DNA of 43,645 nt from Clostridiales bacterium. GTDB taxonomy: Bacteria > Bacillota > Clostridia > Peptostreptococcales > Acidaminobacteraceae. Location: assembly GCA_016342415.1 (NCBI GenBank), contig JAEIOD010000037.1, positions 1 through 43,645 of the forward strand, in the 5' to 3' direction. The translations under genes and the position numbers were made by a program. Within the stretch, counting starts at the first letter, position 1, and each line of letters opens with the position of its first letter. Shown here one piece after another: positions 25,290 to 34,602 of the stretch. Below the pieces are notes generated by a model. That model searched no databases. It was given only the letters and a program-made list of their open reading frames with translations, and was not told the origin of the DNA.

Positions 25290-26622
25290 AGTCTATTTCT
25301 TTATTTTTTTGATAAGTCGCTATCATCGTTGACGCTGCAATAATCAATAAAAACAGTACAATGAAATTATATCTCGGTTGTCCTTCGTAAACAAAGTAAA
25401 CCAATGAAATATAAGAAAGATTTAAAAATGTTATCGATGTCAATAGATTGATTTTCTTCTTTGAAAAAATGCCAACTATTATATCTTTGAAGTTCAAGAC
25501 GATAAACATCAAACCAAATCCAGAAATAATATACAACAGAATGTCATACACTGATTTCATAAAGTTAAAATGTCTTGAAATTTCTTTATCATCCTCAGGA
25601 TGTTCTTCTAATTGTTCCAAACGGTAATCATTCATCGCCCAGTATTCAATATCCCAAGCACCGTTAAAGTAAGTACTGTGAACTCTGATGAGTCCCAGTT
25701 TTAAAAACTCCAAAGGATTTTTTTTGATCCACTCCTTTGCTGCAGGTTTGAAGTCCAGCTCTATATCACTGGCGATTTTAACACTTCCCAAAGGATTGTT
25801 CAAATGTTCGTCTATTTTTTCTTGCAGTTCCGGTGTTTTGTAAATATCGTCAAACGACTGCCATCCACCATGTACATTGTTTTCATTGTTATTGATGTAT
25901 AGATTAAAACCTGAATTGTATGAGATAGGAATGAATCTATCAAACTTCTTATAATTTCTCATGGTCCAAGGCGAAATGATCATCATCATAACAACCGTAA
26001 CTATTGAAAGCAGTTTTAAACTTTCTTTCCAGTCCTTTTCCTTTAACCATTCAATAAGTGCCAAAAGTAAAGGATAAGCCAAGAAAAACGGTTTGGTCAG
26101 TGCCATTAGTCCAACCGCTACACCGAGTACCGGATACTTAAACTTCCAGTTGAATTCTGTAACCTGAATGGCAATGACACCAGCCAGTATAAAAGCTGAC
26201 ATGACTTCTGTTCCAATGGTGTTGCAGTATGCGATATGGTGTGGTAAAAAAATAACTGTAATCGTTGAAAGCATAATGATCAATTTATTGGTTGTAATCT
26301 TATGTAAGATATAATAAACCAAATAAATCGTACCCATCGACATAATAACATTCAACCACTTGGCTGTAATTTCAGAATTATCACCCATGAACTTAAACCA
26401 ATAGCCTAAAAGAGTGGAATAACCCATGCCTTGAAAAGCGATTGGATACCCTCTAAACGTATACCCTAAGTTGTGATATAAATTATCTGCAATCTCATAG
26501 TAGGTACTAAAATCATAAAGTTGTGTAGTTGGAATTGACTGAATCATGTGTACTCTTAAGTACAATCCAATCATACTGAGTATTAAAATTACTGCATGTT
26601 CTACTTTTAAAAATCTCTTCAT
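25288..26622 (-). CDS. GT-C fold membrane glycosyltransferase (GT39-like)
   Basis: 444 residues with about 10-11 membrane segments. The first outer loop contains YDFSTYYEIADNL and GYTFRGYPIAFQG, as in Pmt/ArnT-like polyprenyl-phosphate-sugar transferases, and PWTMRNYKKF follows a membrane segment as is typical of the family. The GT-C fold uses lipid-linked sugars outside the membrane. It lies beyond pyrG from the GT2 and GtrA genes and may be the third part of that system. The acceptor is unknown. A TATAAT lies close upstream. Confidence 0.75.
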   Translation of the reverse strand: MKRFLKVEHAVILILSMIGLYLRVHMIQSIPTTQLYDFSTYYEIADNLYHNLGYTFRGYPIAFQGMGYSTLLGYWFKFMGDNSEITAKWLNVIMSMGTIYLVYYILHKITTNKLIIMLSTITVIFLPHHIAYCNTIGTEVMSAFILAGVIAIQVTEFNWKFKYPVLGVAVGLMALTKPFFLAYPLLLALIEWLKEKDWKESLKLLSIVTVVMMMIISPWTMRNYKKFDRFIPISYNSGFNLYINNNENNVHGGWQSFDDIYKTPELQEKIDEHLNNPLGSVKIASDIELDFKPAAKEWIKKNPLEFLKLGLIRVHSTYFNGAWDIEYWAMNDYRLEQLEEHPEDDKEISRHFNFMKSVYDILLYIISGFGLMFIVLNFKDIIVGIFSKKKINLLTSITFLNLSYISLVYFVYEGQPRYNFIVLFLLIIAASTMIATYQKNKEID

Positions 26623-26640
26623 TAGTTTATCACCTCTAAC

Positions 26641-26670
26641 TTATTATAAAAGCCAGAGCATGCTCTGGCT
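26641..26670 (-). terminator. Terminator of pyrG
   Basis: AGCCAGAGCATGCTCTGGCT (26651-26670) is a perfect 20-base palindrome that folds as a strong hairpin. It lies just past the pyrG stop and is followed on the minus strand by TTTTATAATAA. Confidence 0.8.
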
Positions 26671-26677
26671 AGTACTT

Positions 26678-28285
26678 TTATCTATTTTCTTTTGAAGCTT
26701 TAATGAAATCTCTGAATAATGGATGTGATCTAGTTGGTCTTGATTTAAACTCCGGATGGAATTGACCTGCCACAAACCAAGGATGTTCATTTCCATCTAA
26801 TTCAACAATTTCAACCAATCTTTCATCTGGTGAAATACCGGAAATAATCATACCTTTTTCTTCGATGATGTCTCTGTAGTGATTATTAAATTCATATCTA
26901 TGTCTATGACGCTCGTAAATTAATTCCTCACCATAAGCTTCATATGCCTTTGTGCCTTTTTTGACTTTACATGGGTAAACACCCAATCTCATCGTACCAC
27001 CCATATCTTCAACATCATGTTGATCCAACATTAAATCGATTACAGGATTTTCTGTTGACGGCATTAATTCAGAACTGTGTGCATCTTTATATCCAATAAC
27101 GTTTCTAGCAAAATCAATTACAGCAATTTGCATACCTAGACAGATTCCAAAGAAGGGTACTTTGTTGACTCTTGCATAGTTAGAGGCAGCAACTTTACCT
27201 TCAACACCTCTATCACCAAATCCACCTGGTACAATAATACCATCTGCATCTCCTAAGATTTCAGCGGCATTTTCATTGTTGACTTGTTCTGCATGAACCC
27301 AATTGATATCGATTTTAACATTATTAGATAGTCCTGCATGTTTAAGAGCTTCTGCGACTGATAAATAAGCATCATGTAGTTCCACATATTTACCGACTAA
27401 TGCAATCTTTACAGTATCTTTTAAGTTCTTTTCTATTTCAACAATTCTTGTCCATTCTTCTAGATCAGGTTCTTTACATTCCAAACCTAACATTGTACAT
27501 ACTTTAGTTGCCAAACCTTCACGTTCTAACATCAAAGGGACTTCATACAATGTTTCAGCATCTCTATTTGTAATAACATTCTCAGGTTCAATGTTACAGA
27601 ATAATCCTATTTTATCTTTTAAATCATCAGTAACTTCCTTTTCAGATCTACAAATGATAAGGTCTGGTTGAATACCGATTTGTCTTAATTCTTTTACCGA
27701 ATGTTGAGTTGGTTTTGTTTTTAACTCACCTGCTTTTTCAAGGTAAGGTAATAATGTCAAATGTACATAACATACATTTTCTTTACCAACATCATGTTTG
27801 ATTTGACGGATAGATTCCATAAACGGTTGTGATTCTATATCTCCAACAGTTCCACCAATCTCAGTGATTACTACGTCTGGATTTTCTTCTTTTGCAACTC
27901 TAAAAGCTCTTTCTTTGATTTCATTGGTAATATGCGGAATCACTTGGATAGTCGCACCTAAATAGTCACCACGTCTTTCTTTAGTAATAACAGACCAGTA
28001 AATCTTACCAGTTGTTACATTACTGTTCTTATTCAGATTAATATCTATAAATCTTTCATAGTGACCTAAATCCAAATCTGTTTCTGCGCCATCTTCCGTT
28101 ACAAAAACCTCACCATGCTGGTATGGACTCATTGTTCCTGGATCCTTGTTGATATATGGATCGAACTTTTGAATCGATACTTTTAAACCTCTTGCCTTTA
28201 ATAACTGTCCTAGAGACGCCGCAGTAATACCCTTACCTAAAGACGATACCACACCACCTGTTACAAATACATATTTCGTTGCCAT
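26678..28285 (-). CDS. pyrG: CTP synthase
   Basis: 535 residues, the usual length. The N-terminal synthetase domain opens MATKYVFVTGGVVSSLGKG with the ATP loop, and SPYQHGEVFVTEDGAETDLDLGHYERF follows. The C-terminal glutaminase domain has the nucleophile Cys in FFGICLGMQ and the His-Glu pair in QFHPEF. It converts UTP, ATP and glutamine to CTP. The start is the ATG at 28285 with GGAAGGAG upstream; an in-frame start at 28315 would lie in the leader. A terminator-like hairpin 28 bases before the ATG suggests attenuation. Confidence 0.97.
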   Translation of the reverse strand: MATKYVFVTGGVVSSLGKGITAASLGQLLKARGLKVSIQKFDPYINKDPGTMSPYQHGEVFVTEDGAETDLDLGHYERFIDINLNKNSNVTTGKIYWSVITKERRGDYLGATIQVIPHITNEIKERAFRVAKEENPDVVITEIGGTVGDIESQPFMESIRQIKHDVGKENVCYVHLTLLPYLEKAGELKTKPTQHSVKELRQIGIQPDLIICRSEKEVTDDLKDKIGLFCNIEPENVITNRDAETLYEVPLMLEREGLATKVCTMLGLECKEPDLEEWTRIVEIEKNLKDTVKIALVGKYVELHDAYLSVAEALKHAGLSNNVKIDINWVHAEQVNNENAAEILGDADGIIVPGGFGDRGVEGKVAASNYARVNKVPFFGICLGMQIAVIDFARNVIGYKDAHSSELMPSTENPVIDLMLDQHDVEDMGGTMRLGVYPCKVKKGTKAYEAYGEELIYERHRHRYEFNNHYRDIIEEKGMIISGISPDERLVEIVELDGNEHPWFVAGQFHPEFKSRPTRSHPLFRDFIKASKENR

Positions 28286-28313
28286 CAGAACTCCTTCCAC
28301 AAAATTGAAAACC

Positions 28314-28358
28314 AAAAAAAGAGGTGACCAGCCCGTAAAACGGGATGATCTACCTCTT
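28314..28358 (-). terminator. Terminator or attenuator in the pyrG leader
   Basis: On the minus strand AAGAGGT pairs with ACCTCTT around an inner CCCG/CGGG stem, followed by TTTTTTTGG, 28 bases before the pyrG ATG. A TATAAT lies upstream, so this can be a pyrG attenuator as in Bacillus. It also can end the transcript of the SLH gene. Confidence 0.75.
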
Positions 28359-28379
28359 AACTAATCATATTGGATAGAC

Positions 28380-28406
28380 ACCCTCTCAATCAGGGTTTCC
28401 ATTATA
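28380..28406 (-). promoter_or_regulatory. pyrG promoter and upstream leader hairpin
   Basis: A consensus -10 TATAAT (28401-28406) is followed at once by an ACCCT/AGGGT hairpin (28380-28396). GAGAGGGTG from this hairpin could pair with CACCTCTT in the attenuator (one bulge), a possible antiterminator. The -35 is weak and no GGGC initiation sequence is seen. Confidence 0.4.
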
Positions 28407-28467
28407 TACTCAAAAATAATACTTACTCAGTATATACCATTTCAATTCCCAGTGCAAGCATAAATTT

Positions 28468-30315
28468 TTATTCCAAAACAATAATTAAATCTGCCTCAAA
28501 TAAGTCTCCTGAAACTTCCACACCATACACAAACACACTGTCTCCAACGGTATAATCATCAATGTTTTGATCAGATCCTTCCAAAGAGATAATCCATGCT
28601 TTGTTATTTGTATCTAGAGCTTTAATCAGATTAATGTTCTTATGAATCTCAGTAATTTCCGCTTGGAACTGCGCTTTTTCTACTGACTGATTGATTGAAA
28701 TCAAGTTGACTTCAACACCATTTAGTTCTAAAGTAACATCCTGGTCTAATCTTAAAGCATATAAACCGTTTGTATCTACTGTACCTAAATTCTTTAATAC
28801 CATATCACTTGCGATATTAAAAGTCTTAGTTTCACCATTTTTAGTCATGACTGAAATAGATGGTGTTTGACTGATAACGATCTTTGTTATTCTACCAGAC
28901 GCTTCTGTAGACAAACCAGTACCTTCAACAGCTGTAATTTTACCTTTTTCAATTGTAATTTTTACAATATCGCCTTTAGACAGGTCTGATGTAATATTAA
29001 ATTTTTGAACAGTATTTGTAATTGTCTGTTCAAATAATTTACCATTTGATAGTTTGATACTTACAGCATCCCCTATATTAAATTGACTTGAACGCTGAAG
29101 CGCACCATCTAATACAGCTTTATTCGATAAGGCTTCTATCTTCTTGATATAATCACCTTGATAAGAGATTTTAACAATGTCATTTTCATTTAACTCATCC
29201 AAAGTAGATGGTTGATAGTCTCTTTCTACAACAACTGAATTTAACGTTTTGAAATATTTGAATGTATTGCCTATATTGATACTTACAGGTCTAAAAGTCT
29301 CACCTTTTACGGTTACTTTTAATCCTACAGACCCCAGTGTACCTTCAATTGCTGTAAAATCCTCTTTAACATTTAAAGTGATCAACTGTTTTCCTGTTAC
29401 TTTTACATCCACATCCATACCCGGCTCTAAGTTTTGAATTGCAATTACTTCACCATTTAAAGTCAACTCAGCACTGGTTGCATCGTAAACATTCAATTTA
29501 TTGTAAGCATCTCTAATTTCAATGATATTTTTATCATAATGTAAAATAGAAATTTTACCACTGACATTTGTTGTAACACCCGGTAAAGGTGTTGTTGTGT
29601 TATCTGAATTTGCTACAAATCCCTCTAATTCTCTTAAAACATTTGCAGAAAGTACAGATAAAATATTTCTATCTAAAATTGAGTTTGGATAGAAGTAACG
29701 ATCCGATCCCCCAACAATAACTTCTTTTTCAATCAAAAGATTAATCCAAGGCCACTGCAATAAGTTTATTTCACCACCATCTTTGTATTGAATTTCATAG
29801 AACTTATTCACATTTTCTTCTAAATAAACATTCATTGCTTTACCAATAAATACTGAAGCATCCACTTTACTGATCACTTCAAACGTACCATTAACAAAGA
29901 AAAGGCTTAATTCCGATTTTTTTACAATATTGTTTTCTAATGCATACGCAATCGCACGGTGGTTATCTGGTCCATAAGGTTCTAAAACATTCGGAATCAA
30001 ATAAGCATCAATAGTTGATTTATGTTGACTCACTAAAGCATCTGCCTCAGTTGTTGTCACTTCACCTTTTAATAATGCCATACGATATATAACATTTAAA
30101 ACTTCCATTTTAGTTGCATATTGAGTCGGTTTAAATTCATTTGTAGAATAAGCCGGCATCACATCCGTATCCAGAACTTTACTGATAAACGGCTCTGCCC
30201 ATTCTACGTCTTGTATATCAATCAATTGATCTACAGTCACACCTTCTGCATAAGCAAAACTACTCATAAGCATTGATAATATTAAAATTATAACGAGCGC
30301 TTTATATTTCTTCAC
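28468..30315 (-). CDS. SLH-domain surface protein
   Basis: 615 residues with a Sec signal peptide (KKYKALVIILILSMLMSSFAYA). S-layer homology motifs follow in the first 230 residues, including AEPFISKVLDTDVMPAYSTNEFKPTQYATKMEVL and LIEKEVIVGGSDRYFYPNSILDRN. The rest is beta-rich repeats of unknown type. SLH domains bind pyruvylated secondary cell-wall polymers. The start is GTG at 30315 with AGGAGG five bases upstream, 14 bases inside the GtrA gene; a frame start at 30339 has no such site. It is the last gene of the envelope operon. Confidence 0.85.
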   Translation of the reverse strand: MKKYKALVIILILSMLMSSFAYAEGVTVDQLIDIQDVEWAEPFISKVLDTDVMPAYSTNEFKPTQYATKMEVLNVIYRMALLKGEVTTTEADALVSQHKSTIDAYLIPNVLEPYGPDNHRAIAYALENNIVKKSELSLFFVNGTFEVISKVDASVFIGKAMNVYLEENVNKFYEIQYKDGGEINLLQWPWINLLIEKEVIVGGSDRYFYPNSILDRNILSVLSANVLRELEGFVANSDNTTTPLPGVTTNVSGKISILHYDKNIIEIRDAYNKLNVYDATSAELTLNGEVIAIQNLEPGMDVDVKVTGKQLITLNVKEDFTAIEGTLGSVGLKVTVKGETFRPVSINIGNTFKYFKTLNSVVVERDYQPSTLDELNENDIVKISYQGDYIKKIEALSNKAVLDGALQRSSQFNIGDAVSIKLSNGKLFEQTITNTVQKFNITSDLSKGDIVKITIEKGKITAVEGTGLSTEASGRITKIVISQTPSISVMTKNGETKTFNIASDMVLKNLGTVDTNGLYALRLDQDVTLELNGVEVNLISINQSVEKAQFQAEITEIHKNINLIKALDTNNKAWIISLEGSDQNIDDYTVGDSVFVYGVEVSGDLFEADLIIVLE

Positions 30316-30697
30316 CTTGTCCTCCTTTTTTGAATACAATGAATTTACTGTACATGTAATTGCAAATTATCACCAATAGAGTCACTGCTACCTTACTATA
30401 AAATTCATCCAATTTCATCCAAGAAACTGCAATAATTAAAATTGCTGTTTCCGCTAAAAAAATTATAATCCTGCCTGAAAAAAACTTAATGCCTTCTGAT
30501 ATAAAGTTACCTTTACTTTCAAATACAAAAAATCTGTTTGTCATGAAAGCGAAAATAACCGCCAAAGTCGCAGAAAGTGTTGTTGCAATAATATAATAAA
30601 TACCCAGTACTAAAAATAGTTTATAGGTACCAATACTGATCATTGTGGTCAACACACCGAATAAAGTGTATAGACTAATCTCTTTTTGTAACTTCAT
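30302..30697 (-). CDS. GtrA-family membrane protein
   Basis: 131 residues with four membrane segments (LYTLFGVLTTMISIGTYKLF first), the usual GtrA/GtcA form. GtrA proteins are thought to flip polyprenyl-phosphate sugars across the membrane. ATG at 30697 after AAGGT is preferred to the TTG at 30703. It overlaps the GT2 gene by about 23 bases, so its partner is clear. Confidence 0.88.
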   Translation of the reverse strand: MKLQKEISLYTLFGVLTTMISIGTYKLFLVLGIYYIIATTLSATLAVIFAFMTNRFFVFESKGNFISEGIKFFSGRIIIFLAETAILIIAVSWMKLDEFYSKVAVTLLVIICNYMYSKFIVFKKGGQGEEI

Positions 30698-31622
30698 CTT
30701 CAATACCTTCTTGCTTTTGAATGATATAAAGAGGTCTTCTTCTTACTTCTTCATAAATTCTTGCAATATATTCTCCAAGTACACTGATCTGTAACATCAT
30801 AACACCAAAGAAGAATAAAACAATTGTAATCGTCGAGGTCCAACCCGCTATAGGGTTATCTGTAACGATTTTATAAACAATCCAATAAATCATAAATAGG
30901 AAACTAAAAAATGACATGCCTATTCCAAAAATACTGAATAGTTTTAAGGGTTTATATGAGAACGATAATATCGCATCAACAGCAAGTCGCATCAACTTAA
31001 AATAGTTGTATTTTGTTTCGCCTGCATGTCTACCATCTCTATTAAATTCCACATACGTCACATTAAATCCTACCCAGTGGGTAATCCCTCTAAAGAATCT
31101 ATTGTGTTCATTCATTTCATTGATTTCATTTACAACACGCCTACTGAGCAGTCTGAAATCACCTGTATCCAATGGTAATTCAACGTAACTCATATACTTC
31201 ATAAATCTATAGAATGATTTAGAAGTTATTTTTTTTAGCCATGATTCTTTCTTTCTCGATGCCCTTTTAGCATAGACAACATCATAGCCTTCCTTGTATT
31301 TTGAATACATTTCTTCTATGAGTTCTGGCGGATCTTGAAGATCCCCATCAATTATGACAACCGCTTCACCACAGGCTTTTCTAAATCCTGCACTGTTGGC
31401 CATTTCATGACCAAAATTTCTAGAAAAACTTAAAAGTTTAACCTTCTCGTCTTCTAATCTAATTGCCATCACTTCTTCTACTGTATGATCTGTACTGCCA
31501 TCATCTACAAAAATGACTTCATAAGAAGAAGTTAACTTATCCAAAGTCTTTTTTAAACGACTATAAAGAGGTCTAACATTGTCCTCTTCATTCATTACAG
31601 GTATTACTACACTTAAATCCAC
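30675..31622 (-). CDS. GT2 polyprenyl-phosphate glycosyltransferase (GtrB/CsbB type)
   Basis: 315 residues. The GT-A domain (1-225) begins LSVVIPVMNEEDN and has the DDGSTD motif at 40-45, DGDLQDPPE at 92-100 and the RRVVNEINEM region. Two C-terminal membrane helices (about 235-300) match GtrB, CsbB and DPM1-like enzymes that put a sugar from a nucleotide donor on undecaprenyl phosphate. The start is GTG at 31622 after GAGGGTGAG. Confidence 0.9.
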   Translation of the reverse strand: MDLSVVIPVMNEEDNVRPLYSRLKKTLDKLTSSYEVIFVDDGSTDHTVEEVMAIRLEDEKVKLLSFSRNFGHEMANSAGFRKACGEAVVIIDGDLQDPPELIEEMYSKYKEGYDVVYAKRASRKKESWLKKITSKSFYRFMKYMSYVELPLDTGDFRLLSRRVVNEINEMNEHNRFFRGITHWVGFNVTYVEFNRDGRHAGETKYNYFKLMRLAVDAILSFSYKPLKLFSIFGIGMSFFSFLFMIYWIVYKIVTDNPIAGWTSTITIVLFFFGVMMLQISVLGEYIARIYEEVRRRPLYIIQKQEGIEDEVTKRD

Positions 31623-31632
31623 AACTCACCCT

Positions 31633-33447
31633 CTATTCTAAATACTCCACATATTGACTGTCTACCCAATGATGTGTATCATCAAAAAACGCACTGTCTT
31701 TTTTATAAAAGTCATAAACAATTACATTATTAAGATCATCATCCGCCCATGTAAGGTCATAATGATAATAAACACCTTCTATTTTAATTAGATTCCATGC
31801 ATGGTTCACAGCCCCATCAAAGTTACCGTCCTCATCACTTTCTCCAAAAATCAAAACATTTTCTATGCCTACTTTATCAAGCAGATATTTATAAGCTTCT
31901 GAATACCCGTCACAAACAGCAACACCATCAATTAAAGCACCATAAGCTGTATGAGAAATATCTTTGAAATCATTTTCAGCAATTGGATTCGGATCATAGG
32001 TTATATGATTTGCCAGATAATCATGTATTGCTTTTACCTTGTCTGCATCGGTCATTTCATCTGTGATAATTTCTTGTATGATATCATCAGCCAGTTGATT
32101 CATTAGATTGGACTTTAAGTCATCCTGATCATCAGGTGCATAATACAAACCATCTCCAAGTCTAGACCAATCATCAAAATTACCAATATACTCAACACCA
32201 TCAGCAAATTTCAAATAACCGAAACCTGTAAAGACATTATCTGAAATACCTTCAGCATCAGTAGGGGCAATGTACACGTTACCACTCGGATTCACTTGCA
32301 CAACCACATCTCTATCGATGGCACCTCTATCAAACAATTCAAAGCCCTCTTTGTATTTCACATACTCTAAATCTACGGACTTATCATCTTCAAATTTATA
32401 ATAAGCATCATGTAAATATTGATTGTTCTTATCAAATGCGACTTGATGACTGATACCTTCTCTTGAACCCTTTTCATAATAAGTCAGCTTATACGCATAA
32501 CCATTTTCTAATTGACTGTATGAAAACTCCAAACCCGTTTCCTGATTCTCAACAAATTGACTGTAGTCAAAACCCGTTTCATAAATCTCCGACAGAAAAC
32601 CTTCTCTTTTATTGTTCTTAAACTGCCCAATTAGTTCGCCACCCGATTTGAACTGATAATAAGCCAGTCCAAACATCTCGTTGTCTAAAAAATCGCCATA
32701 ATATAAATCACCATTTGTAAACTCATACGGTGTATTTTTTGCTACCAGATCCTTCTTCAATGCCAAATGTTGAGTTTCCTTATAATTTTTAAAAGTACTC
32801 AACATATCATTTAAAGGCATGTTTGGTGGTAGGTTCAAGCCACATGAACTGGCTAAATCGATTAAATCCGTTTTTAACTGAACATCATGAGTCAAATAAT
32901 CCGATTTCATTGTCATCACTTGATCATAGATACTATGATACTGCTTTCGGATAACCGGTATGTTGGGTCCGTCATTATCATTGACATCTTCATATATATC
33001 TACAAATATAGCGTCAATAGTTTTATTCTCTAAGTATTCAATTGAAATACTTCTAGTATCATTATGCCAAACCACTAAAGCCCCTGTACTTTCAGCAACA
33101 AATCGAAGTGGTACATAAGTCCTATCGTTGATGATTGTTGCAGGTACATCTAAAACAACTTCTTCACCATTGACCAGGGCTTTATCACTATCAATGGGCA
33201 TCACAATTACCAAACTGTCTTTTGCCCCTGTTGCGGTTCTTGACTCAGCATCCCAAGAAACTTTCAGCCCTAATGGTTCAAATATGAATTTCACAGGAAC
33301 AAGAGTACGTCCCTCCACAATAACAGGAGGTTCTTCCAAAATCATCACTTCTTCATTTAGTGATATTTCAATTGCCTCTTGTGTGTCTGCACTAGCAAAC
33401 GACACCAATAATAGTATCATCATCATGATACTAAGAACTTTCTTCAT
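31633..33447 (-). CDS. Secreted transglutaminase with CuAO-like domain and MORN-like repeats
   Basis: 604 residues. A Sec signal peptide (1-20) is followed by a copper-amine-oxidase-N-like domain (30-140, with two RTLVPVKFI/RTYVPLRFV motifs). MORN-like repeats follow (about 243-440, for example GDLYYGDFLDNEMFGLAYY and GVEYIGNFDDWSRLGDGLYY). A transglutaminase-like domain ends the protein with the full triad: Cys512 in GVAVCDGYSEAY, His549 in NHAWNLI and Asp564 in YDLTWADD. It probably acts on the cell surface as a cross-linker or cysteine protease. GGAGG precedes the ATG. It overlaps the coiled-coil gene by 17 bases. Confidence 0.88.
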   Translation of the reverse strand: MKKVLSIMMMILLLVSFASADTQEAIEISLNEEVMILEEPPVIVEGRTLVPVKFIFEPLGLKVSWDAESRTATGAKDSLVIVMPIDSDKALVNGEEVVLDVPATIINDRTYVPLRFVAESTGALVVWHNDTRSISIEYLENKTIDAIFVDIYEDVNDNDGPNIPVIRKQYHSIYDQVMTMKSDYLTHDVQLKTDLIDLASSCGLNLPPNMPLNDMLSTFKNYKETQHLALKKDLVAKNTPYEFTNGDLYYGDFLDNEMFGLAYYQFKSGGELIGQFKNNKREGFLSEIYETGFDYSQFVENQETGLEFSYSQLENGYAYKLTYYEKGSREGISHQVAFDKNNQYLHDAYYKFEDDKSVDLEYVKYKEGFELFDRGAIDRDVVVQVNPSGNVYIAPTDAEGISDNVFTGFGYLKFADGVEYIGNFDDWSRLGDGLYYAPDDQDDLKSNLMNQLADDIIQEIITDEMTDADKVKAIHDYLANHITYDPNPIAENDFKDISHTAYGALIDGVAVCDGYSEAYKYLLDKVGIENVLIFGESDEDGNFDGAVNHAWNLIKIEGVYYHYDLTWADDDLNNVIVYDFYKKDSAFFDDTHHWVDSQYVEYLE

Positions 33448-34390
33448 CTACGCCTCCAATTTGATTCAAGTAACTTTCTATCAACTGAATCTTGTTATTT
33501 GTAAGCCCATTATTTTCTATCTGTATGATTTCTTCTTTTTCTTTTAACAATGCAATCGACTCTTCCATATGACGCAACATTTCTTTAATAAGGTCCATGG
33601 CAGATACGATTTTTTCAGATACTTTTTCTCCTGTCATCACGCGTTCTATAAAACAATCTGAGAACATCAACAGTCTACTGTTATCAATGGACACATCACA
33701 TATGCCTAATACATCTAAAACCTCAATGTGATAACGTCTGATATGTTGTTGTATTAAAACCAATTGTTTATTGGTATTTTTAACATCCTCATGGCCGCAA
33801 TCCGATACCAGTAATCCGTTTTCCAAAATATCTATGATACCAAGGTCGTCCGCTTTTTCCAAACTCTCAACAATACAATCAAATGCCTTTTTGAGTGCAA
33901 TTCCTGCTTCGATTGCTTCTTTTATTTCTCTAATAATCTCTGTATTATAATATACAGCATCCATTAAACTTTTTACTTGAATAGCATCAGCTGAATTCAT
34001 ATTCAACATTTTTGCTTCCTGAGCTTTAATAAATTCCAAATAATCACGTTCAACAATAAATTTATCTTTAATTCGTTCTCTATATAGAGTTATTTCCTTC
34101 AAGCAAACTTCAAGTTCCTGACATGCAATTTCATACTGGTTCTTTGCAATCATTGCTTCTCTTTCTTCTTTGTCCAATTTATCAATTAGTGTGCCTTTGA
34201 TTAAATGAATGAATCCTTCTATGGATAAACCTTCTAGCTTTTCAACATCATAATTCTCTTTATCAAGCGCTACTTTTTTCTCTCTTACTTTAGCTTCCAA
34301 AGATGCCTTATTCTCTATTAATATTTTTAATCGTTCTTCTGAACGTTTAATTTTCTGCAGTGTTTGTGTAAGTATTTGATATGTTGACAT
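33431..34390 (-). CDS. Coiled-coil protein, first gene of the envelope operon
   Basis: 319 residues, almost all helical and charged, with coiled coils at about 10-55, 75-135 and 270-310. There is no signal peptide or membrane segment, so it is cytoplasmic. The segment DVEKLEGLSIEGFIHLIKGT recalls a conserved clostridial coiled-coil family without known function. GGAGG precedes the ATG. Its place at the head of a surface-protein operon hints at a role in envelope assembly or regulation, but the sequence does not show which. Confidence 0.75.
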   Translation of the reverse strand: MSTYQILTQTLQKIKRSEERLKILIENKASLEAKVREKKVALDKENYDVEKLEGLSIEGFIHLIKGTLIDKLDKEEREAMIAKNQYEIACQELEVCLKEITLYRERIKDKFIVERDYLEFIKAQEAKMLNMNSADAIQVKSLMDAVYYNTEIIREIKEAIEAGIALKKAFDCIVESLEKADDLGIIDILENGLLVSDCGHEDVKNTNKQLVLIQQHIRRYHIEVLDVLGICDVSIDNSRLLMFSDCFIERVMTGEKVSEKIVSAMDLIKEMLRHMEESIALLKEKEEIIQIENNGLTNNKIQLIESYLNQIGGVDEESS

Positions 34391-34539
34391 ATGACCTCCA
34401 GCTTGACATTAATCATCACTATAAGTATATCAAATAAGTGTTCTAGGAGCATTAAAAGATTTAAATTGTAATACTTTCATAATACCTTTGATATATTTCA
34501 TTTTTCTCCTTAAAGTTTTATTAATTTAAGCCCTTCTTC

Positions 34540-34568
34540 TTGTTATTAAAGGCTGAATAAAATATCAT
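34540..34568 (+). promoter_or_regulatory. Promoter of the OmpR-type two-component operon
   Basis: TTGTTA (34540-34545) and TATCAT (34563-34568) are separated by 17 bp, about 35 bases before the response-regulator ATG. Confidence 0.6.
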
Positions 34569-34602
34569 TAACATATGAGTAACTAGGAAAGGAAAATTGA
34601 TT

